Position numbers and translations under genes: made by a program. The notes under the pieces are model-generated. The model saw only the letters and a list, made by a program, of their open reading frames with translations. It made no database searches and was not told the origin of the DNA. From positions 141,797,296 through 141,861,295 of the forward strand of contig CM041776.1 of NCBI GenBank assembly GCA_023374045.1: a stretch of 64,000 nucleotides of DNA, given 5' to 3'. Below, piece after piece: positions 53,888-64,000 of this stretch. This DNA comes from Limonium bicolor (taxonomy: Eukaryota; Streptophyta; Magnoliopsida; Caryophyllales; Plumbaginaceae). The first letter of the stretch is position 1. Every line of letters starts with the position of its first letter.

Positions 53888-55395
53888 AGGTCTGCTCTCG
53901 AGTTACAGCGTATGGGTATCTGGGTTGTCCACCCATAGAGGCCTGGGATGTTAGCAGCGTTACAGATTCAGCCTACCTTGTTCGACCTGATCAAGGCCAG
54001 TCAGGAGCTCGACGTCGGGTTGAGTAAGATCATAGAGGGTTCGTCTGCTGGTCAGGAGTCTGAGTTCCGGGTTTCAGAGGATGGCTGTCTGAGGTTCAGA
54101 GGCCGTGTTTGCTTGCCTGCGGACGACGCTTTGAGGCGAGAGATTATGCAGGAGGCTCATGGAGCCCCGTACTCGGTACCCAGGAGGTGTAAAGATGTAC
54201 CGGGACCTTCGAGAGACATTTTAGTGGAACAATATGAAGAGAGATATTTCTGACTTTGTATCCAGATGTCGGACCTGTCAACAGGTCAAAGCCGTGCATC
54301 AGAGACCAGCTGGTTTGCTTCAGCCTCTTCCCGTTCCGGAGTGGAAGTGGGAGAGCGTTGGCATAGATTTTGTCATGGGTCTGCCTAAGACGCCGAGGGG
54401 TTTCGACGCCGTACGGGTTATTGTAGACCGACTCACGAAGAGCGCTTATTTCTTGCCTATCAGGAAGACTATCAGTTTGCATCGCCTAGCGCAGCTGTAC
54501 TTGGATGATTATGCGATTGCATGGGGTGCCCGCTCCGATTGTGTCTGACAGAGACCCGCGCTTCGTATCCAGATTCTGGCAGAGTTTGCATCAGGCTATG
54601 GGGACGAAGTTGTCGTTCAGCTCAGCGTATCATCCTCAGTCAGATGGGCAGACAGAGAGGATGAATCAGGTCCTGCAGGACATGCTAGAGCATGTGTGTT
54701 AGGCTTTGGAGGTAGCTGGGACCAGCACGTTGCCTTGATAGAGTTCGCCTATAATAACAACTTCTACACTAGCATCGGGATGGCCCCGTTTGAGGCTTTG
54801 TATGGCTGGAGGTGCAGATCACCCATCTGTTTGGATGATTTGAAGGAGAGAGTAGTTGTCGGTCCGGACTTGGTTGAAGATGCTGTAGCTAAGATTCAGT
54901 CAATCAAAGAGCGTCTGCTAGTAGCTCAGAGTCGTCAGAAGAGTTACGCTGATCAGAGGAGGCGACCTCTAGAGTTTGAGGTAGGAGACCACGTTTATCT
55001 AAAGGTTTCTCCCGTCTGTGGAGTAGTGCGGTTTGGGAAGAGAAAAGCTTAGCGCTCGCTTTGTGGGTCCTTTTGAGATCCTGGAGAGGATCGGACCGGT
55101 TGCCTACCGTTTGGCTCTGCCTCCGTCTTTAGTAGCAGTGCATAGTGTTTTTCATGTTTCTATGCTGAGGAAGTATGTTCCGGACCCGTCGCATGTGATT
55201 GACTTCAGCCCACTTCAGTTGAGGGAGGACTTCACGTTCGAGGCAGTTCCTTTGAGGATTTTAGCCCGAGATGTTCACAAGCTCAGGAGTAAGACCATGC
55301 CCTTGGTGAAGGTGCAGTGGTCGGGTCAGTCAGAGGAATAGGCGACCTGGGAGGTCGAAAGCGAAGTGCGTTCTAAGTTTCCCACCCTGTTCGAG
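53888..55395 (+). pseudogene. Element C integrase
   Basis: There are several short frames: 53948-54253 (linker and start of the zinc domain), 54234-54548 ([50 protein letters not shown]), then [31 protein letters not shown] (54505-54702), then IEFAYNNNFYTSIGMAPFEALYGWRCRSP and the C-terminal VGDHVYLKVSP, RFVGPFEILERIGPVAYRL and VHSVFHVSMLRKYVPD. The catalytic D, D, E are all visible. Breaks lie near 54230, 54520, 54700 and 55045; TAG at 55339-55341 in the final WSGQSEE segment. Confidence 0.92.
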
Positions 55396-55427
55396 CAGTA
55401 GGTACGTTTAATTTCGAGGACGAAATT

Positions 55428-55445
55428 CTTTTAAGGGGGAGGTGA
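55428..55445 (+). other. 3' polypurine tract, element C
   Basis: TTTTAAGGGGGAGGTGA immediately precedes the 3' LTR. Confidence 0.85.
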
Positions 55446-57612
55446 TGTTATAACCCAAGGTTGAGGTCTGAAATTTTTCTTTGCATTTTATTTCATCGCA
55501 AGTTAATTGTGTGGATTGTTTAATCCTTCAGGACATGGGAGTCCTTCTGATTAAAGACGAGGGCGAAGAAGTCTTTTTCCCTTTCTTATTCTATTCATGG
55601 TGAGGATAATACCCTTAACCTATTTTATTTCCACTTCCTCTTAATTACTCTCTTTTCTAATCACGTTCTCACGACTCGCCAGTACGCTCCTCTCTTCATT
55701 GTTCTCTCCCTCTTCTCTCTCAAAGTTGCGTTGTTCTACCTCTCAAGCCCTGCTAATTGTGGTCCTTCCTCGAGTTCTGTGTGGATCTGCGCCGTTGCAA
55801 AGTTCAGTTCGGAGTAAGGTAACCATGTTGATCCGTTCTCCTTCGTTCCTGATTTTGGGATGTTTTTCCCCTGTCTAAGTTTCTCTTGCAATCTGATTAG
55901 GAGTCAGAATCTATTCTGCCCTTGTCCTTCTACTATTGGTGTCCTCTGCGAGTCGTGGTCGAATTCAGGTAATGATTGGGAATCCGTTGTCTTGACAGTT
56001 TTGATTTTGCGTTTTTGATGTTCTGATTTGGGGGCTGTTTCTTGTCTAGAAATTACTCAGGTTTTGGATTGTATCGTCGGTCTGCGTTTCGGGATTCTTC
56101 GTGGTTGGGCTGGGCTATTTCTGATTCGGGATTCTTCTGCTTGATAATTGGAGGTTAGGTGGCTGATGGATTCAATTAGTGTGTTCAGCCTGGGGAGTTC
56201 ATTCCGTTCTGAATTTTGGTTGTGCTCTATCTTTGCGTTGTGGTTGCGAACTGTCTGTTTAATGGTTTTAATGCGTACAACCCCCAGGTTGTTTTCTGCA
56301 AATGCTTTTGTTTGGTTGTGTTTAAACCTCTGTTTTGGGTGTGCAATGCTTCTGGAAGCTGCACTTTTTTGGTATGTCCGAACGTCTGTCCGAGCTTTGA
56401 CGTTTGGACATGCCTGTTGCGCCTTGAATGTCTGAAGGTTTTGCCATGTCCGAACTTCTGTCCGAGCTTTGATGTTCTGAAGGGGTGCGAGGACGAGTTC
56501 GACTTACAAGTCTCGAATGGTTGCTGAAACTTGTATGTCCGGACAGAAGTTCGGACACACCCTTTGCTTCTTCTGATTTTGCTCGACTTGTGTCCCAAAC
56601 TATGACGTTCGACACATGCTCGGACATTACGCGTATTTATTTTCCGAAAGCGTCCAACATCCGTCCGAGCTTTGATGTTCGGACACCCGTTCTGTTTTCG
56701 ATTTCTAAGTCTCGACTTGTGTCCGAACATTGATGTACGGACACAAGTTCGGACATGGTACTGTTTTGACCAGTACTTGCTCGTTTGAGCTCGTTTTGAC
56801 TTCGTTTGCGGGGTTAGATTCCCCTATCATTTCCAAGCGGTCTATATGCTTTGAAGTGCCATTGGTGCACATATGCTTATCGTATTTAAGCCTCTTTTTT
56901 GGGACCTAGTTATCTCTGTGTCTGAACATTTGATGGCTGGTTTAGCTGTCCCGTAGCGCGCTATATAGGATATCTTTGTTCACGGGTGTTGTTCCCCATT
57001 CTGTTCATAGGTTCCACCTGTTCTTTGTTACGGAGTGAGGTTTTCCTCGTTCTGGTCACGAGTTGTTGCTGTTCTGTCTGTATGCTGTGATCAACTGGGT
57101 CCCCTCTGTTTTGCTTCTGTTGTTTTGAACTGATTAGTCCTTTTGGTAGGGGACTTCTGCTTCTGCTTTCTGTTTTGAATGTGACTCTTCTATCTATCTG
57201 ATTTGATAATAATCTATAAATGTTTTGAGCATGCTGGTTGATGAAGTTGGTCATCTACTGGGCATAGTTGTTTGCTCATTCCCCTACTTTATCTAACATT
57301 GCAGATTGATTAGCGAGGATCACTTTGTTCGCTCTGGAGTTTAGCTTTTGTTATGCTTAGTTCGTTGAGACATTTGTATTTTGTCTTGTAGCCTTTGGGC
57401 CTCAGTTGCTAGCTTCCGCTTTTGATTACGTTTGAGGAGTGTATTAACGTTTTGGAATCTTTGACACTTTGTTGATACTTATGATATAAGTATTCGTTTT
57501 GGGCCTTTTCTATGTTTGTTTATGCGCGTTAGTAGAGCCTCGTGTTATTAAAGTAATAATACTGCGGCATGTAATACCCCTAACTCCTAGGCCAGTGTGT
57601 TTGGGTGTTACA
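55446..57612 (+). mobile_element. Element C 3' LTR (2167 bp)
   Basis: It runs from TGTTATAACCCAAGG to GGGTGTTACA. It is the uninterrupted counterpart of 38354-40104 plus 47048-47433, with many small indels between them. It carries the mini-exon-like block 55901-55968 and hairpin array 56374-56757. The minus open frame 56227-56730 arises in the array and is not a gene. Confidence 0.92.
56374..56757. repeat. Hairpin array in element C 3' LTR
   Basis: This array has the same GTCCGAAC/GTTCGGAC units as 39283-39665, with small indels inside the units. Confidence 0.8.
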
Positions 57613-57800
57613 AAATACATGCCCGATCCCTCACTATACTGCAGCCCGAGAGGCTAGTCTTAGAGCCCACATTGAGATCCGTGGACACCCCTCAAAGAAT
57701 TCTAGACACTAAGACCCGGGAGACCCGGAACAAGTCAATTAGACTAGTGAAGGGTTATGGTCAAACCAAGATATAGAGGAAGCCACATGAGAGCTCAAGA
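57613..57800 (+). pseudogene. Element B integrase, C-terminal end
   Basis: The sequence after element C (AAATACATGCCCGATCCC and onward) continues the integrase C-terminus broken at 38353, matching element A at about 7250-7440: LRSVDTPQRILDTKTRETRNKSIRL-like segments are readable in shifted frames. No stop-free frame remains. Confidence 0.85.
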
Positions 57801-57872
57801 TAAGATGAGAGATATGTACCCCCATCTTTTCAACCGATACTTCGGTTTAGTGTAGGGTACGAGGGCGTTACC

Positions 57873-58310
57873 CCATTTTAAGGGGGGTAAGCGCGGTTCG
57901 TTTTGGATGTTTTGCGCGTGCACTGTGTCGTAATCCTACAACCCACGTTGTGATGGTTGGTAGACTTGTGTGTGAGAATGTTATGTACGTATATGTGCTC
58001 TGTATGAATGAATGTTGTGTGTCGTGGTTGCACTTTGGCATGTTATAGCTCTGTATGAATGAATGTCGTGTGCCTTGGTTTGCACTTTAGCATGTTATAT
58101 ACATTGCTTAGCATCTTGGTCTACTTGAGAACTTGTGGGGAAGCCACCGATGTGGCATGGTGCTTAGAAGCACTGAGAATTATAATTATGGACTTAATCC
58201 TTTGGGTTATCGTGAATGAATGCGGACTGGATCCCTAAGATTACCAGGAGTGGAAAATATAAGTTAAGGAAGTAACACTTCGGGATGAAGTCTCTTTAAG
58301 GGGGTAAGTT
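57873..58310 (+). other. Element B 3' noncoding region with two PPT-like tracts
   Basis: TTTTAAGGGGGGTAAG near 57875 repeats the internal PPT-like tract of element A; TTTAAGGGGGTAAG at 58296-58309 is the real PPT before the LTR. A 70-80-base duplication (GCTCTGTATGAATGAATG twice) lies at about 57995-58100. Confidence 0.7.
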
Positions 58311-59142
58311 GAAACACCCCTGAACATTTAATCACATAAAATCATAAACGCGAGGAGATTATCCGAAAAAACGCGTTATATAAGTCGGACATAAAACAAT
58401 GTATGAACAATTAATTTAGTATATACGTGTCCGAAAGCAGGACGACGTTACATATTAATATAGTCACGTACTTATATATGTACGAATACGAAAATACATG
58501 TACGTAACGTAATGTTACGATATTGTAACGTTGTAATAGTAATAAATAACGTCGCATACTTCGTAACAAAATAACATGATATAATTATAGTCTTACATAT
58601 ATAATAAACATGTGTATAGCTTATACAAAAAAAAGAAAAAGGAGCAAGGCACTCCGGCTAAGGTTCAAACCCCGTACCTCTCGTATACCCCCTGAACGTC
58701 TTAACCAGTTGAGCTATGCTCGACTTCAGTACTAGACACTATTGAATTAAAACTAGTAGTACTAAAGTCACTTAGAACAAAAAAAAACCAACGACGTTCT
58801 TCCATCAGGATTCGGTAATCATCGATAACTCAGGAAGAAAATACCCACCATGAATCACGCATGTTTCCTGGTTCTGTCTAAGAGCAAAAGACAAAGTCCA
58901 AAAAGTACAGTATTGTTCTTCCTTGGTGTATTCTGATTCAAAACAAATATTCAACAGCATAGGTATATTGTCGGTTACTGAGCTTGGGGGAAATAGACAG
59001 GAGTGCTGGCGCACCACCCCCCATACTGCTAATTAGTAACTATGATTAAGATACTCTCCAACCACTGCAATTAATAAAACCAAACTAGCCCATAATCTTC
59101 TTCCACTATCGGCACAGTCTGCGCAAATTCAGAAACAGAAAG
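58311..59142 (+). mobile_element. Element B 3' LTR, first 832 bases
   Basis: It starts TGAAACACCCCTGAAC after the PPT. It is cut at 59143 by the LTR of element F. Apart from the tRNA-like unit it holds no gene; the open frame 58805-59017 has no domain. Confidence 0.8.
58640..58735 (-). ncRNA. tRNA-like Pol III module (pseudo-tRNA or SINE head)
   Basis: On minus, TAGCTCAACTGG matches the A-box consensus exactly, and about 40 bases on GGTTTGAACC resembles a B box with two mismatches. About 25 bases after that comes a run of T (CTTTTTCTTTTTTTTG), like a Pol III terminator. The cloverleaf is incomplete and I cannot name an anticodon. It lies inside the element B 3' LTR, antisense to it. Confidence 0.45.
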
Positions 59143-62100
59143 TGAAATACCCAAATTAGTATATTGTTTAAACAAACTAAATATGGTGTATTAAGACTAA
59201 AAAGAGTCTTAGAAACATTAGTAAACAATTTAAACAAAAGAAAACATAAAATGTGCTTTAAAGTCAATAAGAGCCAAAATGTGCTCTAAGCTTGGATAAG
59301 CTTGGTTAAGACCTAATGAAACTTACCAAGACCCATTTATATATTTATGAACATATTAAACCAATTACCAAAGAAAACCAAGCTTGAAAACAAGTTTAAA
59401 CACAAAATTGCTTTAAGAAGTCTTAAAGCACATTTTTGAAAAATTGTCTTGTAAATGAGTTTTTGAATGGCTAAATGTCCATCATTACTCTTTAATTAAC
59501 ATGTGTACTATATAGTAACACATTTGGAAGTCTATCTAAATAGGAAATCAAAAATTTCACTTCTATGTGCCTGTTTTTATGAATAGTGATTTTTTATAAG
59601 CTAGTTTGTAACATATTGTTTAAGTAATTAAATTGACAAACAAAGACTAAAATACCCTCATTATATTATAGGGGGCAGTTTTCTAAGTGTGGTGACTCAC
59701 CACTCTCTAGTTAATATGATAAGTAAATAAAGAAAACTAATTAAACTACTTTTACTTTATTACTACAAATATCTTCTTAAAAGCAAATTCTATCTTCATT
59801 CTCATTCTCTCCTTCATTTCCCACGGTTCTAAACACCTCTTCAACCTCTCTTCTTCATTCTCTCACGGTTTGCAATAGTACACACCACCATCTCCATCTT
59901 TGATCTCTTGTAAAATCTAGCTCATTGTCCAAATCAAAAACAAACACCACCAATCTTCTCTCATCAAGCTCTTCATTCCTATCTTCTCAAAACTTCAAGA
60001 GCCCATCGGTGCCAAGGAGTTCCACCATTGAAGGAGCTTGAGCTTGTATTTTTACATATTATTACTCTCCTCTGCTTCTAGGTAAGGAATCTCAAATAAA
60101 AACTACATTCCTTTATGTTTTTGCCTAAACCGAAATGTACATTGATGGAGCCCTTTGTGTGACTTTGTTCTAGCTTCATTCCAACTCTTCATGGATAGGT
60201 GGAGTCCTCTCTGATATATTCAAACTCTCTTCAAAGATCAAGGTAAAAACAACTACATTAATGTTTTGAAACAATGTAAAATTAGGGTTTACAATGAGAT
60301 GAAGCTTATAGCTTGAATACTCATTATAATGTGTATATGTTTTTAGAACTTGACAAGGAATCAAATACCTTACCGGTGTTTTATAAGGAAACAAGAAAGA
60401 AGTTGTTTGGAAAAGAGGTAAATCTACTAACCTAATGTTGTTTAATGCCTTAGGAGAAATGAGCTTATAATGCTTGTTAAAACTACCTAAAGAGCAAATG
60501 GAGATTGACTTAGTAAAGTGTTCTCAAGAGACTAGTAAAAGGCATATGTGTTGAGTGTATTTGCAGGTCAAAGGCAAATATATTATGGAAATCAGTGTTT
60601 AAGAATTATGCACTTTAAGGGCCTAAGAGCCATGCTTTTAAGGGCCTAAGTGCCATGCAATTAAATTATGCACTATATTGTGATGTAGTGCTTTATGAGT
60701 GAAGTTTGTGTATAATAAAGTTCTTGGTGATTTCTAGGTGTTCTTGTGTTTAATGGAGGAAACAAAGTGTTAGGCTTAGTAATGTTCGAGGGGAATCCAT
60801 GTCAAATCTAGGTAAAGCAAGAAGTTCTAAGTGTTACATAGGTTTGGTGAATTAGAGGGTAGGAAATGACTAGGTTTACAAGAGAAGATATAATGTCTTA
60901 AGTGTTCTAGGTAAATAGAGGACTTAGACATCAAACTAGGGTTTAGGTTGGTAAGAAATAATGCTTAAGAGATGATGTTAAGATGAGGAGAAAGCATTTT
61001 GGGATAGTAGTTATCATAGGTGAGAAACACCATTTAGAAACCTAGTAAAAATGTTATAAGTGTTAAGGAATTTTACAAGGAAATGAGTAAAGGCTTAAGG
61101 AATTAGAAATGAGTTTTCATGGATGTTGTATATGGATATAAGTGTACCAAGTGTTCTTAGGAAACATTAAGAGGCTTAAGGAGAAGTTTGGTAAAGATTT
61201 GACAAAGTTTGGGCAGTTTAGAGGACGTCCGACCGGGGTCCGACCCAAGTTTGGGTCGGACAGCCTCTGTTAGACGCAGGAAATTGTTCTGGAATGGTCC
61301 GACCAGAAGGGGGTCGGACATGGGTCGGACGGTCATGTTTCAAAGGAGGGAAAATGTTCTGGAATGGTCGACCCAGTGGAGTGAGTCGACGTGGGTTCGG
61401 AGGGCATGTTTGTAAGGCGGAAAAGGTTCTGTAATGGTCCGACCCAGTCGAGTGAGTCGGACATGTATGTTCTGAGGTCGATGAAATTCACTGGAATGGT
61501 CCGACCCAGAAGGTTGGGTCGGACATGGGTCGGACAAGTTAAATTTTTCCAAACCCGAAAACCACTAGAAGGTCCGACCCAGTTGTGGGTCGGACGGTGG
61601 GTGGACATACCAAAACTTAAAAAAAAAACAAAAAGAATGTGAAATATGTAGTTGACCCTAGGGTGTATAATGAAGGTAACCTAGGGTAAGATAGACATTA
61701 AAATATGTCATACAATCATGTTAAACACTTAGTAAGTTTGAAGTTGAATAAATAATTAACCGACGTTATTAACTATGTATAGGAGTGACCTACGGAGGAA
61801 ATCAATCGAGGCAAGGACCAAGGTATGGTTTTCTTGCAGTCTGTTGCCTACCGTTTACACCGGCTTGTGTGTTGTTGTCTTTCTGTGTGTTTATGACTTT
61901 GTAAGATTAAACCATGTAAAGAGTTTACAGTTGTTAAATACTATTATGTGTTAAGTATGACTCTCTTCCCTTGTGTGTGTCTAACAACACTTGACTATTA
62001 TTGTGAATTGTTTATTGAGTTCATGATGAACTACTAACAATGCTAACGGGGGGAAAGTGAGGAGTCCGGTCTGTTCCGGCCACGCGTGTGAGTATGGAGT

Positions 62101-62963
62101 CGATGTCATAACCGGTCTGATTCTCTCTGTATGTTATGGTTGTTTTCCAATTTGGTTTCCAACCTTCCCTTTAGCTTAACCAAGCTATTTTACTGACTCA
62201 CGTCGGCCACAGGGGCATACTATGTTTATTCGGTGGGCTTGGATCACTATATCCGAGGCACCTTGTTAGTTATCCGTTCAATCTAACAGGACGGTAACGA
62301 GTTATGTAACGAGCTTAGCATGAGCGTGGCAACATTCTCTAGGCTCTCAATGGGGACTAACTGTGTTGGTTCTCTTCCTAAAAGGAATTGTATGTGTGTG
62401 ATATGTGTGATGATGTGTACAATACCCATGTTATGTTATATAAGTATAAGTTGTGTAATATAAAATGAATGCATGCCATCATGACAAATAGTTTGCGCGC
62501 ACCGGTAGCCGATGGGCTGTGCGTTAACCATACCAGCCAAGGGTTGCTGACCCCCTCGGGGGATCCATATTCTTTTACTGCAGGATGAGGATCGAAGAAG
62601 CGGAGTGGCTCTAGATCCTAGGATGTAGTTTACTTTTGAGTACTTTTGGATGTTTGCCCGGGATGCGCCTGTGCTCCCGTGGCGTGATGTATATTTGGTT
62701 ATGACGGTTTATAGTGACGGTTAACAGTAATGTGTTACAGCGAAGGATATATGTAAACACTCGGTATTTTGTTGATGTATATATGTGGTTGTTAGTTCTA
62801 TGCTCGGAAGTCTGATCATCAGACCGGTACACTTGTATTTGTTCAGCCTTGTTAACCACATGGGTGGTTGACGGCGTTGTAGCACCATTCGTTTAGTTAC
62901 TGTTTAGTTGTTATATTCCGCTGCGATTTCAAGTATTGTGATGTGCGTAGTAGGGGTGTTACA
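59143..62963 (+). mobile_element. Element F 5' LTR (3821 bp, complete)
   Basis: It runs from TGAAATACCCAAATTAG to GGGGTGTTACA and is followed by a PBS. It is homologous to the A LTR and (reversed) to LTR G. It has donor-like motifs at 60079, 60240 and 60415, a hairpin array at 61222-61605 and the segment reading TGTGCTCCCGT near 62670. Open frames inside (61209-61415, 61391-61642 and others) come from the array. Confidence 0.9.
61222..61605. repeat. Hairpin array in element F LTR
   Basis: There are five or six units of about 60-80 bases, each with GGTCCGACCCAG near TGGGTCGGACATG or AGTCGGACATG (for example GTCCGACCCAGAAGG with TTGGGTCGGAC at about 61500-61530). The units are spaced by TTCTGGAATG. 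Confidence 0.85.
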
Positions 62964-62968
62964 AAAAT

Positions 62969-62996
62969 TGGTATCAGAGCGAAGTATCGCTCTGAT
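62969..62996 (+). promoter_or_regulatory. Element F primer-binding site in an inverted repeat
   Basis: TGGTATCAGAGC is an exact initiator Met tRNA PBS. ATCAGAGCGA (62973-62982) pairs with TCGCTCTGAT (62987-62996) over 10 bases, with loop AGTA. Confidence 0.9.
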
Positions 62997-63179
62997 GACT
63001 AGAATACCGAGCTTAGGGATATACCGAGTTAGGAAACCTAACTACAATTACCTAAGTGAACAGTTATGGAAAGGTTAACCACTAACTAAGTGTGGAGATA
63101 CCTTATTATCGGGAAGCGTTAAACCGTTGGGACCAATAAGTGTGCAAGCATATTGCTAATGAATATCATGTGAATTCAG

Positions 63180-63740
63180 ATGGCAGGTAGACCGCGAGGT
63201 AGAGGCCGCGGAAGTGGTACTGGTAATGTGGGTGACCAGGGCGAGAACACTACGGCCCAGGTTATGGCTGAGGCTGTAGCAGCCGCCGTAGCCCAAATGG
63301 TACCCCAGCTAGTAGCTGCGATTCAGTAGGGGCAGACGCCCGGAGTTCAACTACCACCACCACCACCGCCACAGAAACCAACTGGGTCAAGGCGTTGGCT
63401 GATTTGAGGCCACCCTCATTCAGTGGGGAGAACCGATCCCCGTAAGCTCGAGGCGTACATCTCCGAAATAGAGACCGCCTTCGAAACCTTAGTAGTACCT
63501 GAGCAGGTCAAGGTTCGACTTGCTGCATTACTTGAAAGGCTCGGCACAGAGCTGGTGGAAGCTTGTGCGAGAGGGCAGAGTTGCCGACCCGACTTTTCTG
63601 TGGAGGGAGTACACGGCTCTGCTGCGAGCCAAGTACTACCCAATACATGTGCAAGAGGCCAAGCGCCTGGAGCTGGACAGTTTGAGGCAAGGGGATAAGA
63701 TGACGGTAGATGAGTACTACTCAGCCTTCATCAGACTTAT
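63180..63740 (+). pseudogene. Element F gag, truncated by LTR K
   Basis: The ATG at 63180 follows GAATTCAG. MAGRPRGRGRGSG is followed by an Ala/Val-rich helix and a TAG at 63327-63329. After frame changes near 63380-63430, the Retrotrans_gag domain reads KLEAYISEIETAFETLVVPEQVKVRLAA, then SWWKLVREGRVADP, YTALLRAKYYPIHVQEAKRLELD and MTVDEYYSAFIRL. It is a clear relative of the element A gag. It ends at 63740, where another LTR begins; the region that could hold AlkB is not in the window. Confidence 0.88.
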
Positions 63741-64000
63741 TGTAATACCCCAACCCGAAATCCAATAAACTGAACGGCGATCACTCCCAAATAAAATACA
63801 ACTGCAGCGGAAATAAATACAACAACCGGGCGGTATTACAATGCCGTTGGCCACCCTTGTGACCAACAAGGCTAAGTCCAAATACAATCCTCAAATGTCA
63901 CGGTCTGGAATACAGATACAACCCGAGATACTAGGAATCAAACTCAAAGTAAATACTGAAATAAAAATTAACTAATAGTAGACTCCCAAAGCTTGGTCTA
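63741..64000 (-). mobile_element. LTR K: start of another minus-oriented LTR, runs out of the window
   Basis: TGTAATACCCCAACCCG, then GCAGCGGAAATAAATAC and GGCCACCCTTGTGACCAAC, follow the pattern of the reversed LTR ends at 10279 and 30603. It interrupts the element F gag. Confidence 0.75.

Noticed and set aside
56227..56730. 167-aa minus-strand frame
   Set aside because: It arises from the hairpin array of the element C 3' LTR; the 5' LTR copy is not equivalent.

Overview
This is a stretch of plant nuclear DNA, probably from a large, repeat-rich flowering-plant genome. It holds one recognisable host gene; almost everything else is nested LTR retrotransposons. The evidence is the plant-type Ty3/gypsy pol proteins, primer-binding sites matching initiator-Met tRNA and (from memory) Asp tRNA, LTRs of 1-4.6 kb, an L1-type LINE with an RNase H tail, a hAT-like MITE, and a membrane protein of the plant At1g75140 family. 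I cannot fix the species.

Layout. 1-10278: element A, a Ty3/gypsy element on + (5' LTR end, gag, an AlkB-like dioxygenase, protease, RT, RNase H, integrase, truncated 3' LTR). 10279-14930: a complete minus-oriented LTR of the same broad family (G). 14931-15401: 3' end of a foreign LTR. 15402-17833: AT-rich spacer with a hAT-like MITE. 17834-21660: decayed LINE. 22264-24179: the host membrane-protein gene on the minus strand, with a frame break near its N-terminus. 25062-28085: gypsy LTR fragment (I). 28086-30080: minus-oriented Athila-like remnant (J). 30603-33996: minus LTR fragment (H). 33997-34496: gap of exactly 500 N. 34497-38353 and 57613-59142: element B, a second AlkB-carrying gypsy element, split by element C. 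38354-57612: element C, a gypsy element without AlkB. C itself carries two insertions: D (40105-47047, Athila-like, gag and protease only) in its 5' LTR, and E (49329-52709, a one-LTR relative of D) in its RT. 59143-63740: element F, a third member of the A/B family, cut by another minus LTR (K, 63741-end).

The most interesting system is in A and B. Both carry an AlkB/ALKBH1-like 2-oxoglutarate/Fe(II) dioxygenase reading frame between the gag zinc knuckles and the protease. It has its own stop codon and a downstream AATAAA in both copies. In A, a donor-like site at the end of gag (after 3076) is in phase with two acceptor-like sites, one opening the AlkB frame (3209) and one opening the protease frame (4105). 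This suggests that alternative splicing could make either Gag-AlkB or Gag-Pol. Copy A keeps the iron- and 2-oxoglutarate-binding residues; copy B has lost some. The inferred role, by analogy with AlkB domains in some plant RNA viruses, is demethylation of element nucleic acid.

A second layer of structure is shared by unrelated elements. LTRs from at least three lineages carry arrays of short CpG-rich hairpins built on GGTCGG/CCGACC or GTCCG/CGGAC. Long LTR leaders carry a ladder of splice-donor-like AAGGTAA motifs about 130-195 bp apart. The primer-binding site lies in an inverted repeat with a covarying base pair between A and F. Boundaries given to the base were read from terminal TG/CA, target duplications or motifs; other boundaries are approximate.
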